Source: an uncultured Flavobacteriaceae bacterium (GTDB lineage Bacteria; Bacteroidota; Bacteroidia; Flavobacteriales; Flavobacteriaceae). Taken from it: 42,184 nucleotides of DNA. Position numbers and translations under genes: made by a program. The stretch spans positions 1 through 42,184 of the forward strand of contig CALDUQ010000081.1 of the NCBI GenBank assembly GCA_937924845.1. Direction: 5' to 3'. The notes under the pieces are model-generated. The model saw only the letters and a program-made list of their open reading frames with translations. It ran no database searches and was not told the DNA's origin. Shown here in pieces: positions 1-7,798 of this stretch (the stretch's first letter is position 1; each line of letters starts with the position of its first letter).

Positions 1-1
1 A

Positions 2-148
2 GTGCGAAATAATATTAATCAAAATAGGATAACTGGAAGAGGATACGGTGAAAGTCAACTGGTTAATAGATGTTCAAATGGTGTGAAATGTTCTAAATCA
101 GAGCACCAATTAAATAGAAGAAGTGAATTTATTGTTATAGAAAATTAA
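2..148 (+). CDS. OmpA-family protein, C-terminal fragment (5' end outside window)
   Basis: An open frame runs from the window edge to a TAA stop. It encodes about 48 residues that include RGYGESQLVN and HQLNRRSEFIV. This is the usual end of the OmpA/MotB-like peptidoglycan-binding domain in Bacteroidota outer-membrane proteins, where the NRR arginines belong to the conserved terminal motif. The domain anchors outer-membrane proteins to the cell wall. The two cysteines near the end (RCSNGVKCS) match the spacing often seen in flavobacterial OmpA proteins with TPR/PD40 modules upstream. The upstream part is missing, so the full architecture cannot be given. The ORF track misses it because it has no start codon in the window. 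Confidence 0.8.
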   Translation: MRNNINQNRITGRGYGESQLVNRCSNGVKCSKSEHQLNRRSEFIVIEN

Positions 149-176
149 TTTTTTACTTTAAATACAATCGTTAAGC

Positions 177-218
177 AAAACGGCTATTCAAATTTTATGA
201 ATAGCCGTTTTGTTTTTT
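177..218 (+). terminator. Rho-independent terminator after the OmpA-family gene
   Basis: AAAACGGCTATTCA pairs perfectly with TGAATAGCCGTTTT across a 7-nt loop (14-bp stem). A run of T follows. It lies about 30 nt after the stop codon and separates the OmpA-like gene from the FMN reductase. Confidence 0.9.
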
Positions 219-263
219 TACTCAAATTTAATTCTTTTAATTTGTAAATTAAATCACATCAAT

Positions 264-794
264 ATGAAAAATATTTTAGCTTTTGCAGGAAGTAATAGTA
301 AAACTTCAATAAATAAGCAGTTGGCAGTTTATGCAGCAGGATTAATTGAAGAAGGTACGGTTAATGTATTAGATTTAAATAATTTTAATTTACCTATTTA
401 TGGTGTTGATTATGAAAAGCAACACGGTATACCAGAGTCAGCAAAAACGTTTTTAAAGCATATAAATGAAGCTGATGCAATTGTCTTATCATTGGCAGAA
501 CATAACGGAGCTTATGCATCGGTGTTTAAAAATTTAATAGATTGGATGTCTAGAATTGATGGTAAGTTTTGGAGCGAAAAGCCAATGTTAATAATGGCTA
601 CGTCACCTGGTGCACGTGGTGGAGTTACTGTACTAGAAATTGCAAAAAACCGTTTTGCTTATATGGGAGGAAAAATTGTTGCTAGCTACAGTTTACCGTC
701 ATTTAATGATTATTTTTCCGAAGGAAAAATAATAGAAACCAGTTTAGATACAGCATTAAAACAAGAAGTTATAAAACTAACCAATGCTTTGTAA
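264..794 (+). CDS. NADPH-dependent FMN reductase family protein
   Basis: The 176-residue flavodoxin-fold protein belongs to the NAD(P)H-dependent FMN reductase/azoreductase family, soluble flavoproteins that reduce FMN or quinone-like acceptors. The N-terminal strand and phosphate loop ILAFAGSNSKTSINKQL matches the family's GSxRxxSxN-type FMN-binding loop. LSLAEHNGAYASVFKNLIDW matches the usual PEYNGSxPGxLKNAIDW motif, and SPGARGG matches the third conserved loop. The ORF track starts at 210, inside the preceding terminator. The ATG at 264 gives the family-typical MKNILAFAGS start and is preferred. A near-consensus -7 box (TAATTTG, one base short) lies about 20 nt upstream. The natural substrate cannot be told from sequence. 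Confidence 0.88.
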   Translation: MKNILAFAGSNSKTSINKQLAVYAAGLIEEGTVNVLDLNNFNLPIYGVDYEKQHGIPESAKTFLKHINEADAIVLSLAEHNGAYASVFKNLIDWMSRIDGKFWSEKPMLIMATSPGARGGVTVLEIAKNRFAYMGGKIVASYSLPSFNDYFSEGKIIETSLDTALKQEVIKLTNAL

Positions 795-924
795 GGCATT
801 AAGCTTTACTTGTATCTATAAATAATAGTGGTTTTTTTTGTTTATAATTACGATATTTGGCCGCTTTCCATTCAGAATATAGACTTAACGAATGAGTAAA
901 TAATTAAAAAAATACAGATAGATT

Positions 925-1107
925 ATGGCAATGAATAAAAATACAGTTTTAGCATGGGCAACATTTATAATGATTTTTGTTGGATTAACATTAATTGCAT
1001 TAGGTGCTTTTAGGTATAATGAAATAGCAGGATGGGGTTTTGCAGCTGTAGGTGTAGGGTTTTTTGCAATTGCATGGGTTTTTCATGCATTAAAAGGTCG
1101 AGTGTAA
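925..1107 (+). CDS. Small two-helix membrane protein (CAL67264-like family)
   Basis: This 60-residue protein has two hydrophobic helices, about residues 8-28 (VLAWATFIMIFVGLTLIALG) and 33-55 (AGWGFAAVGVGFFAIAWVF), joined by a short turn, with a basic C-terminus (LKGRV). It resembles a small conserved flavobacterial membrane family that I recall as CAL67264. The family name is from memory; the topology is read directly. The stop lies 22 nt before the ettA start on the same strand, so co-transcription is likely. No function is known. The start ATG (MAMNK) has a second ATG two codons later that could also be used. Confidence 0.72.
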   Translation: MAMNKNTVLAWATFIMIFVGLTLIALGAFRYNEIAGWGFAAVGVGFFAIAWVFHALKGRV

Positions 1108-1129
1108 TAGTATATAAAAAGATTGAATT

Positions 1130-2821
1130 ATGAGTGATGATAAAAAAGTGATATTTTCAATGTCAGGTTTAACAAAAACCTTTCAAGGTGCAAATACGCC
1201 TGTTTTAAAAAATATATATCTAAGTTTTTTTTATGGAGCTAAAATTGGGATTTTAGGATTAAATGGTTCGGGTAAATCTACACTTTTAAAAATTATAGCA
1301 GGAGTTGATAAAAATTATCAAGGTGATGTAACATTTTTGCAAGATTATTCTGTTGGTTACCTTGAGCAAGAACCAAAACTTGATGAGTCTAAAACCGTAA
1401 TGGAAATCGTAAGAGAAGGTGCGGCAGAAACTGTAGCTATTTTAGATGAATACAATAAGATTAATGATATGTTTGGTCTTGAAGAAGTTTACAGCGATGC
1501 CGATAAGATGGAAAAACTTATGGCAAGACAAGCTGAACTTCAAGATGAAATAGATGCAGCAAATGCTTGGGAGCTAGATACCAAGTTAGAAATAGCAATG
1601 GATGCATTAAGAACTCCTGATGGTGATAAAAAAATTGCAGTATTATCTGGTGGAGAAAGACGACGAGTAGCTTTATGTAGGTTGTTGTTAAAAGAGCCAG
1701 ATGTATTATTACTAGATGAGCCCACCAACCATTTAGATGCAGAGTCGGTACATTGGTTGGAGCATCATTTAGCGCAATATAAAGGCACGGTTATAGCAGT
1801 AACTCACGATAGGTACTTTTTAGATAATGTAGCAGGTTGGATTTTAGAGCTTGACAGAGGCGAGGGGATACCTTGGAAAGGAAACTACTCGTCATGGTTA
1901 GATCAAAAATCAAAGCGATTAGCACAAGAAAGTAAAACGGCATCAAAACGTCAAAAAACTTTAGAACGCGAGTTAGATTGGGTACGCCAAGGGGCTAAAG
2001 GTCGTCAAACTAAACAAAAGGCACGTTTAAAAAATTATGATAAACTTTTAAGTCAAGATCAAAAACAGCTTGACGAGAAGTTAGAAATATACATTCCTAA
2101 CGGCCCACGTTTGGGAACCAATGTTATTGAAGCATCAAGCGTAGCAAAAGGCTATGATGATAAATTACTATATGATAATTTAAACTTTAATTTACCACAG
2201 GCAGGTATTGTTGGTGTAATTGGTCCTAATGGTGCTGGAAAAACTACTATTTTTAGAATGATAATGGGAGAAGAAACCCCTGATGGTGGAGAGTTTAAAG
2301 TAGGCGAAACAGCTAAAATTGCTTACGTTGATCAAAGTCATTCTAATATAGATCCTGAAAAATCAATTTGGCAAAATTTTAGTGACGAGCAAGAACTTGT
2401 CATGATGGGCGGTAAGCAGGTTAACTCTAGAGCTTATTTAAGCCGATTTAATTTTAGCGGAAGCGAACAAAATAAAAAAGTAAAATTACTATCAGGAGGA
2501 GAACGTAATAGATTACATTTAGCAATGACCTTAAAGGAAGAAGGGAATGTGTTACTACTAGATGAGCCAACCAACGATTTGGATGTGAATACACTTCGAG
2601 CACTTGAAGAGGGGCTTGAAAATTTTGCTGGATGTGCAGTAGTTATTAGCCATGACCGTTGGTTTTTAGATCGTATTTGTACGCATATTTTAGCATTTGA
2701 AGGCGACTCACAAGTGTATTTTTTTGAAGGCAGTTTTAGTGATTACGAAGAGAATAAAAAGAAAAGGCTAGGAGGTGATTTAATGCCAAAGCGTATAAAA
2801 TATAAAAAACTGACGCGTTAA
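1130..2821 (+). CDS. ettA: Energy-dependent translational throttle protein EttA (ABC-F ATPase)
   Basis: This 563-residue cytoplasmic ABC-F protein has two nucleotide-binding domains and no membrane segments. Domain 1 has Walker [10 protein letters not shown] (about residue 44), signature LSGGERRR and Walker [12 protein letters not shown] (about 192). Domain 2 has Walker [10 protein letters not shown] (about 364), signature LSGGERNR and Walker [12 protein letters not shown]. An insertion in domain 1 forms the tRNA-contacting arm, and a basic linker joins the domains. The C-terminal PKRIKYKKL is typical of EttA rather than Uup or other ABC-F classes. Family knowledge: EttA binds the ribosomal E site and gates entry into elongation according to ADP/ATP ratio. 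Length fits the family (about 555). Confidence 0.95.
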   Translation: MSDDKKVIFSMSGLTKTFQGANTPVLKNIYLSFFYGAKIGILGLNGSGKSTLLKIIAGVDKNYQGDVTFLQDYSVGYLEQEPKLDESKTVMEIVREGAAETVAILDEYNKINDMFGLEEVYSDADKMEKLMARQAELQDEIDAANAWELDTKLEIAMDALRTPDGDKKIAVLSGGERRRVALCRLLLKEPDVLLLDEPTNHLDAESVHWLEHHLAQYKGTVIAVTHDRYFLDNVAGWILELDRGEGIPWKGNYSSWLDQKSKRLAQESKTASKRQKTLERELDWVRQGAKGRQTKQKARLKNYDKLLSQDQKQLDEKLEIYIPNGPRLGTNVIEASSVAKGYDDKLLYDNLNFNLPQAGIVGVIGPNGAGKTTIFRMIMGEETPDGGEFKVGETAKIAYVDQSHSNIDPEKSIWQNFSDEQELVMMGGKQVNSRAYLSRFNFSGSEQNKKVKLLSGGERNRLHLAMTLKEEGNVLLLDEPTNDLDVNTLRALEEGLENFAGCAVVISHDRWFLDRICTHILAFEGDSQVYFFEGSFSDYEENKKKRLGGDLMPKRIKYKKLTR

Positions 2822-2870
2822 ATTTCGTCGAATTTTACTAAAAATTATAACATAAACCCTTTAAAGGTTG

Positions 2871-2878
2871 TATTTTTG
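2871..2878 (+). promoter_or_regulatory. -7 promoter box before the helicase gene
   Basis: TATTTTTG matches the Bacteroidota -7 consensus TAnnTTTG, 23 nt before the GTG start at 2902. No TTG is visible at the usual -33 distance. Confidence 0.6.
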
Positions 2879-2901
2879 CACGTCTTTAAAATATAATAAC
2901 T

Positions 2902-4452
2902 GTGATTTCAACTGTAGAGCAACAAGAACGTAAAGTAGGAAAAGAGTTATATAGCTATCAAAAAGGAGCTATTAATAAAATTTTCAAACATTTTGAAAAT
3001 GCTCCTAAAAATTACCATTTATTATATCAACTCCCTACAGGTGGTGGTAAAACTGTAATTTTTTCTGAAATTGTTAGGCAATATTTAAAACATCACAAAA
3101 AACGTGTGTTAATATTAACACACCGTATTGAGCTGTGTAAGCAAACCTCAAACATGCTTACCGAGTTTGGTGTTGATAATAAAGTTGTAGATAGTAAAGC
3201 CGATTTAAGTGATCAAAAAAACTATGGCTGTTTTGTAGCCATGGTTGAAACCTTAAATAATAGACTTAATGACGATAAGTTTGATATGACTGATGTTGGC
3301 TTGGTTATTATTGATGAAGCACATTACAATTCATTTACAAAATTATTTAAGTTTTTTAGTGAATCTTTTATTTTGGGGGTTACCGCAACACCATTAAGCT
3401 CAAATGTTGAGCTGCCAATGACGTCAAATTATGATGAACTTATTGTAGGTGAATCTATTGAATCTTTGATAGAAAATAAATTTTTAGCTAAAGCTGAAAT
3501 GCACTCGTATAATGTAGGTTTAACTTCATTAACCGTTGGAGCTAATGGTGACTATACTGTAAAATCATCAGAAGATTTATATACAAACTCAGATATGCTT
3601 TATAAGCTAGTAAGTGCTTATGAAGAACGTTGTAAAAATAAAAAAACACTAATTTTTAATAACGGTATTAAAACCTCAATAATGGTATATGACGCATTTA
3701 GGCGTATGGGATACCCAATTGAACATCTGGATAATACAGCTACTAAAAACGAGCGTAAAGCAATTTTAGAATGGTTTAAAAATACACCAAACGCAATTTT
3801 AACATCGGTAAGTATTTTAACAACAGGTTTTGATGAGCCAACGGTTGAGTCTATAATGCTAAATAGAGCTACAAAATCATTAACGCTTTATTATCAAATG
3901 ATAGGTCGTGGCTCTCGTATTATAAACTCCAAAGATAGTTTTACCGTTATAGATTTAGGAAATAACTTTCATCGTTTTGGACCCTGGGGTAGCGATTTAG
4001 ATTGGCAACGCATATTTAGATCACCAGACTATTACTTAAATGGTTTGATGAGTGATGAAGAAATTGAAAGTAATTTTAAATATGAAATGCCAGAGGATGT
4101 TAGAAAAGAGTTTGCTAATTCCAAGGATGTGTATTTTGATGTTAGAAAAACCTATTTAGATTCTGTAAGAAATGGAGAATCATCGAAAGTGGTTTTAAAA
4201 CGTTCAATAAGTCAGCATTGTTATATTTGTGTTGAAAATAGTGAGGATGTTTTTGATGCATTAACGTTAATGAAATTACTTAATGATGATATAAGTTTTA
4301 GGGTTGAACGTTATACAAAATGCATAAGTAAGAGCACACATAATTTTGTTGATTGGTTAAAAGATGATTACCGAAAAAAATTACGCAGTGAAATTCGAGA
4401 AAAATTTAATACCATTTATAAGGAAATTCACGGTAAGGACCCTGTAGATTAG
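2902..4452 (+). CDS. DEAD/DEAH-box superfamily 2 helicase (RadD-like)
   Basis: This 516-residue protein is a superfamily 2 helicase. Motifs in order are a Q-motif-like YSYQKGAINK near residue 20, Walker A LPTGGGKT (about 44), motif Ia LTHRIELCKQ, DEAH box IDEAHYN (about 137), motif III GVTATP, and motif VI YYQMIGRGSR (about 330). Both RecA lobes are therefore intact. The compact form resembles RadD-like helicases linked to crossover processing and repair. The C-terminal 120 residues carry only scattered cysteines and no clear zinc finger. The start is GTG, supported by a -7 box 23 nt upstream and by no earlier in-frame ATG. The gene is monocistronic and converges on the kinase gene. Nothing nearby suggests a defence island. 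Confidence 0.82.
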   Translation: MISTVEQQERKVGKELYSYQKGAINKIFKHFENAPKNYHLLYQLPTGGGKTVIFSEIVRQYLKHHKKRVLILTHRIELCKQTSNMLTEFGVDNKVVDSKADLSDQKNYGCFVAMVETLNNRLNDDKFDMTDVGLVIIDEAHYNSFTKLFKFFSESFILGVTATPLSSNVELPMTSNYDELIVGESIESLIENKFLAKAEMHSYNVGLTSLTVGANGDYTVKSSEDLYTNSDMLYKLVSAYEERCKNKKTLIFNNGIKTSIMVYDAFRRMGYPIEHLDNTATKNERKAILEWFKNTPNAILTSVSILTTGFDEPTVESIMLNRATKSLTLYYQMIGRGSRIINSKDSFTVIDLGNNFHRFGPWGSDLDWQRIFRSPDYYLNGLMSDEEIESNFKYEMPEDVRKEFANSKDVYFDVRKTYLDSVRNGESSKVVLKRSISQHCYICVENSEDVFDALTLMKLLNDDISFRVERYTKCISKSTHNFVDWLKDDYRKKLRSEIREKFNTIYKEIHGKDPVD

Positions 4453-4499
4453 TATTAAATTTTAAACTGTTTGCCGTTTTTTATTATAGCGTATAATTG

Positions 4500-6734
4500 T
4501 TAATTAAGCGGTAGTCTAATATGTATTGAAGTGCCTTTGTTTATTTCACTTTCAGCCCAAATTTCACCATTATTATTGTTAATGTAATCTTTACAAAGCA
4601 TTAAACCTAAGCCAGTGCCAGCTTCACCAGCGGTACCTGCCGAGCTATGTTCTATAACTGATTTAAAAATGCTTTCTTTAGTATGTGCATTCATACCTAC
4701 ACCAGTATCAGTGACGGTTATGTAGCACATTTTGCCTATATTTTTTGCCTTTAAAGTAATAGTGCCATGTAAAGGTGTAAATTTAATAGCATTGCTAATA
4801 ATATTTCTTAAAATTAAATTTAATTGATTGTCATCAATTATTAATGAACTATTTTCATCAATATCAGAATGTACTTTTATATGTTTTGCGTTAATTTGAT
4901 TTCCAAATAATGGTAATAATTTATTAATATAAGGCTCTAGTTGTATTTGAGTTGGTTTTTGAATTATACCAGCCATTTGATTTCTGGCCCAATATAAGAT
5001 GTTGTCTAGAGAAGCATAAGCAATATCAAAATTATTTTTTAAGTGTTTAACATTTTGTTTTACTTCAGCACTATTTATGTCGCCATTTGAGATTAAATGA
5101 AGCAAACTATTTAAGGAAGTAAGCGGTGTTTTTAAGTCATGACCAATAACGGCTAATATTTTACTTTTCACCATATCCATGTCATCTAGAGATTGTTTTT
5201 GAGACTCTAATATTGTATTTAATTTCTTTTTATTTAAAAATGATTTGTAAACAAAAGCAATTACCGAAAGTGAGAATAAAAAAGCTAAAAACACCAAGGA
5301 TGTATAGGCTTTTTGTTGTTTAAGCTGAGCTTTGTTTATTTGTTGGTGTTTTGCAACTTTTTTTTCTATTTCTGCTTTTTGATTTTCAAAATCATAAGCA
5401 AATATTTTTGAATTAATTTTATTTGTTTCATTAGCCTTTAATATGCTGTCAAAATATTTAATGTGTCTGGTAGAGTAGTAGTCGGCTTTTTTGTAGTTGT
5501 TTATATTTGTGTAAGCATCATGAATTAAGTCTATTGATTTTAAAGTGTACAGGCCTCTTTCACTTAATGGCACGTTGTTTACTTTTTCTAAGTTTTTTTC
5601 GAGTATCGAAAGTGCTTTTTTATTTTTATTAATGCCATGGTAATATTCGCCCAACAAAAAATTAATTTTAAATTTAAAAAAAGGTTTGTCTACTTTCTTT
5701 AAGTACTTGTTAAGTGTTTTGGTATAGTTTTGGTTTGTGTTTTCACCAAGTTTTAAGTTGCAAATAACACCGCCAATGTATGAAAGCGCAAGGTAATTAC
5801 TTTTGTTATTTTTAGTGCTTAATTGGTATAACTTATCATAATATTGTTTGGCTTCTTTATATTTTTTAGATAAACTATAGATTTCAGCTATATTATTGTA
5901 GCATCTTAGTAATTGGGTTTCATTGTTAGTTTCGCGTGCAATTACCATTGCAATTTTAGCTTCGGCTATAGCTAAATCATATTTTTGTTGAAGTTTAAAT
6001 ATGTTACTAATATTGCGACGAAAATAAATTTCATTTCGTTTAAGGTCATGGCTTAAGCTAATGTTTAATCCTTTTTGAAAATATTCGATTGCTTTTTCAT
6101 TATTACCTTGTGACTGTATTATAGAGCCAATATTGTTGTATAAAGTAGCTTTGTGTTCGGGTAAATTTAAATTACCTATTGATTTTAAAGATTTTATATA
6201 ATATTCAAAACTTTTATCATAATTTCCTTCAATAAAAGCAACAGCACCAAAGCTATTTAATAGTATAGCTTTATATCTACTTTTTTCAATGTTTTCAATG
6301 TTTTTTAAAGCTTTTTGTAAATATATTTTTGATTGTTTTAAATCATTTTGCTCATATGCAATTAATCCAAAACCATGATAAGCTTTTGATATTAGAGTAT
6401 CTGTTTTTATTTCAATAGCGAGGTCTAAACATGTATTAAAACTAATTTTAGCGCCTTTAAGGTCAGATTTGTTTCGTTGTATTAAGCCATATAGGTATTC
6501 AGTTTCAGCGATATAGCTTTTTAAGTTGTTTTCAATACTAATTTGTAATATTTTTTCTCTATAATTGCTGGCTAGTTCTAAGGTTAAGCCATTACTGTAA
6601 CCTTTTTTAAGTAATTTAATGTAGTTTTTAACTTGCTTTATATCATATAAATTTTTGTCAAAATTTGGTGATAGATTTAAAACAAATGAAAGTATAGTAA
6701 TTAAAACAGGATAAATGAGGGCGTTAAGACACAT
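4500..6734 (-). CDS. TPR-containing sensor histidine kinase (orphan)
   Basis: This 744-residue sensor has a hydrophobic N-terminal signal or anchor (about residues 5-22), then a long array of tetratricopeptide repeats to about residue 430 (for example SKAYHGFGLIAYEQNDLKQS). A membrane helix follows at about 475-498 (LVFLAFLFSLSVIAFVY), then the kinase core. The HisKA box is GHDLKTPLTSL with the phospho-acceptor His near 531. The HATPase has N-box NIISNAIKFTP, G1 DTGVGM and G2 GTGLGL. The periplasmic TPR domain probably senses a protein or peptide ligand. No response regulator is adjacent. A 12-bp palindrome lies 81 nt upstream. The class is common in Flavobacteriia, but its signals are unknown. 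Confidence 0.9.
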   Translation of the reverse strand: MCLNALIYPVLITILSFVLNLSPNFDKNLYDIKQVKNYIKLLKKGYSNGLTLELASNYREKILQISIENNLKSYIAETEYLYGLIQRNKSDLKGAKISFNTCLDLAIEIKTDTLISKAYHGFGLIAYEQNDLKQSKIYLQKALKNIENIEKSRYKAILLNSFGAVAFIEGNYDKSFEYYIKSLKSIGNLNLPEHKATLYNNIGSIIQSQGNNEKAIEYFQKGLNISLSHDLKRNEIYFRRNISNIFKLQQKYDLAIAEAKIAMVIARETNNETQLLRCYNNIAEIYSLSKKYKEAKQYYDKLYQLSTKNNKSNYLALSYIGGVICNLKLGENTNQNYTKTLNKYLKKVDKPFFKFKINFLLGEYYHGINKNKKALSILEKNLEKVNNVPLSERGLYTLKSIDLIHDAYTNINNYKKADYYSTRHIKYFDSILKANETNKINSKIFAYDFENQKAEIEKKVAKHQQINKAQLKQQKAYTSLVFLAFLFSLSVIAFVYKSFLNKKKLNTILESQKQSLDDMDMVKSKILAVIGHDLKTPLTSLNSLLHLISNGDINSAEVKQNVKHLKNNFDIAYASLDNILYWARNQMAGIIQKPTQIQLEPYINKLLPLFGNQINAKHIKVHSDIDENSSLIIDDNQLNLILRNIISNAIKFTPLHGTITLKAKNIGKMCYITVTDTGVGMNAHTKESIFKSVIEHSSAGTAGEAGTGLGLMLCKDYINNNNGEIWAESEINKGTSIHIRLPLN

Positions 6735-6814
6735 GATTTTTAGGGCGTAAAAGTTATTTTATTTTGTTTTTGTAAGGACTCTAAAAATACAAAATAATTA
6801 GTCTATAACAAATC

Positions 6815-6826
6815 AGGGTATACCCT
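6815..6826. repeat. 12-bp perfect palindrome upstream of the TPR kinase gene
   Basis: AGGGTATACCCT is its own reverse complement and lies in the gap between the DUF4442 gene and the TPR kinase, 81 nt before the kinase ATG. It is GC-richer than its surroundings, which suggests a protein-binding site, but no regulator can be named. Confidence 0.5.
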
Positions 6827-6866
6827 AGCTTATTTTTATCAGTAGTTATATTGGATTTTTGATAGT

Positions 6867-7322
6867 TTAGTTTTTAACTTTTAAGGTCCATTCAAAATCA
6901 AATACGCTAACGATTTCATCATTTTTGTTTTTGCCTATTGAATTTAACCAAACAGTTTGGCTTTCATTGGTTTTTATCGCTTTTTGTACTGCAATTTTAG
7001 CTTTTTCAACCTCTTTGCATTCAAAAAAAATACGATGGGTTGCTTTTTTGTAAAATGCAGCTTTATTGGTGGCTACAAGCATAGATATATTTTTTTTACT
7101 GTCCTTTATGGTTTTCATAATAATTATGCCAGTAGCAAGTTCGGCCGCCATACCTTGTGCAGCCCAAAACATCGATTTAAAAGGGTTTTTATTAATCCAA
7201 TTTAATTTAATTGTAGTTACACAGCTTTCAAAATCTATTTTAAATACTCTAACACCGCAAATAAAAGCAGATGGTAGCTTTGCTATTAAAAACAAATTAA
7301 TTTTTGTAGGGGTAAAGTTCAT
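6867..7322 (-). CDS. DUF4442 domain-containing hotdog-fold protein
   Basis: This 151-residue soluble protein matches the DUF4442 pattern, a hotdog-fold family related to acyl-CoA thioesterases. Features include the N-terminal PTKINLFLIAKLPSAF, the central helix KSMFWAAQGMAAELATG expected of the hotdog core, and a final beta strand ending VFDFEWTLKV. Catalysis is unproven for the family. It is upstream of the kinase gene on the same strand, with a 132-nt gap, so a shared transcript is possible but not evident. The plus-strand ORFs at 6957 and 7066 in the track are its antisense shadows. Confidence 0.8.
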   Translation of the reverse strand: MNFTPTKINLFLIAKLPSAFICGVRVFKIDFESCVTTIKLNWINKNPFKSMFWAAQGMAAELATGIIIMKTIKDSKKNISMLVATNKAAFYKKATHRIFFECKEVEKAKIAVQKAIKTNESQTVWLNSIGKNKNDEIVSVFDFEWTLKVKN

Positions 7323-7385
7323 ATTATTTTTTCTTAAAAATAGTTAAAAAATAAAACACTAAAATGTTAAAATAATGTTAATATC

Positions 7386-7410
7386 TAGTACTATGTGTAA
7401 CATAATACCA
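7386..7410. promoter_or_regulatory. Candidate PadR operator (25-bp imperfect palindrome)
   Basis: TAGTACTATGT and ACATAATACCA flank GTA. The arms match at 9 of 11 positions, with an uninterrupted TATGT/ACATA core. PadR-family regulators commonly bind ATGT...ACAT dyads. The site sits 50 bp before the padR ATG and just upstream of a near-consensus -7 box (CAAATTTG, 7421-7428), where binding could block transcription. Autoregulation is inferred. Confidence 0.6.
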
Positions 7411-7460
7411 AATAATAAAACAAATTTGTATAATCAATCACAAAAGGAACAGTTAAATCT

Positions 7461-7793
7461 ATGAAAATAGAAAACACAAAGGCTCAAATGCGTAAAGGGA
7501 TATTGGAATACTGCATTCTATATATTTTAAAAGATAATGATGCCTATGTTGCCGAAATTTTAAAGGCCTTAAAACAATCAAAATTAATAGTTGTAGAAGG
7601 CACGATTTACCCATTACTTACACGATTAAAAAATGCCGAATTATTGCAATATAGATGGGAGGAATCATCAGCTGGTCCTCCTCGAAAATATTATAGATTA
7701 ACCGAATTGGGTAATGATTTTTTAGAAGAATTGAATTTTACATGGAATGAACTGCAAAATGCTGTGAATCTTGTAACTAAAAATAAAAAATAA
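7461..7793 (+). CDS. PadR-family transcriptional regulator
   Basis: This 110-residue protein is a winged-helix regulator of the PadR family. Features include the N-terminal MRKGILEYCILYILKDNDAY, the helix-turn-helix AEILKALKQSKLIVVEGTIYPLLTRLKNAELL (of which VVEGTIYPLLTRL is the recognition element), and the wing with AGPPRKYYRLTELG. It ends in a short dimerisation helix. It is the small PadR subclass that often precedes a PspC-domain gene in Bacteroidota. The next gene starts 5 nt downstream, so the two form an operon. A dyad-symmetric operator candidate lies 50 bp upstream and suggests autoregulation. The inducing signal is unknown but is plausibly envelope stress. Confidence 0.93.
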   Translation: MKIENTKAQMRKGILEYCILYILKDNDAYVAEILKALKQSKLIVVEGTIYPLLTRLKNAELLQYRWEESSAGPPRKYYRLTELGNDFLEELNFTWNELQNAVNLVTKNKK

Positions 7794-7798
7794 TAAAG

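Noticed and set aside
210-263. Upstream extension of the FMN reductase ORF
   Set aside because: It begins inside the preceding terminator and adds residues foreign to the family; ATG 264 gives the normal start.
786-805. Hairpin AATGC...GCATT at the end of the FMN reductase gene
   Set aside because: Only 5 bp and no T run follows, so a terminator is not supported.
2902-4452. Helicase as part of a defence system
   Set aside because: No nuclease, methylase or other defence gene is adjacent; a RadD-like repair role is simpler.
6957-7347. Plus-strand ORFs opposite the DUF4442 gene
   Set aside because: They are antisense shadows with no family resemblance, and the minus-strand protein is clearly recognisable.
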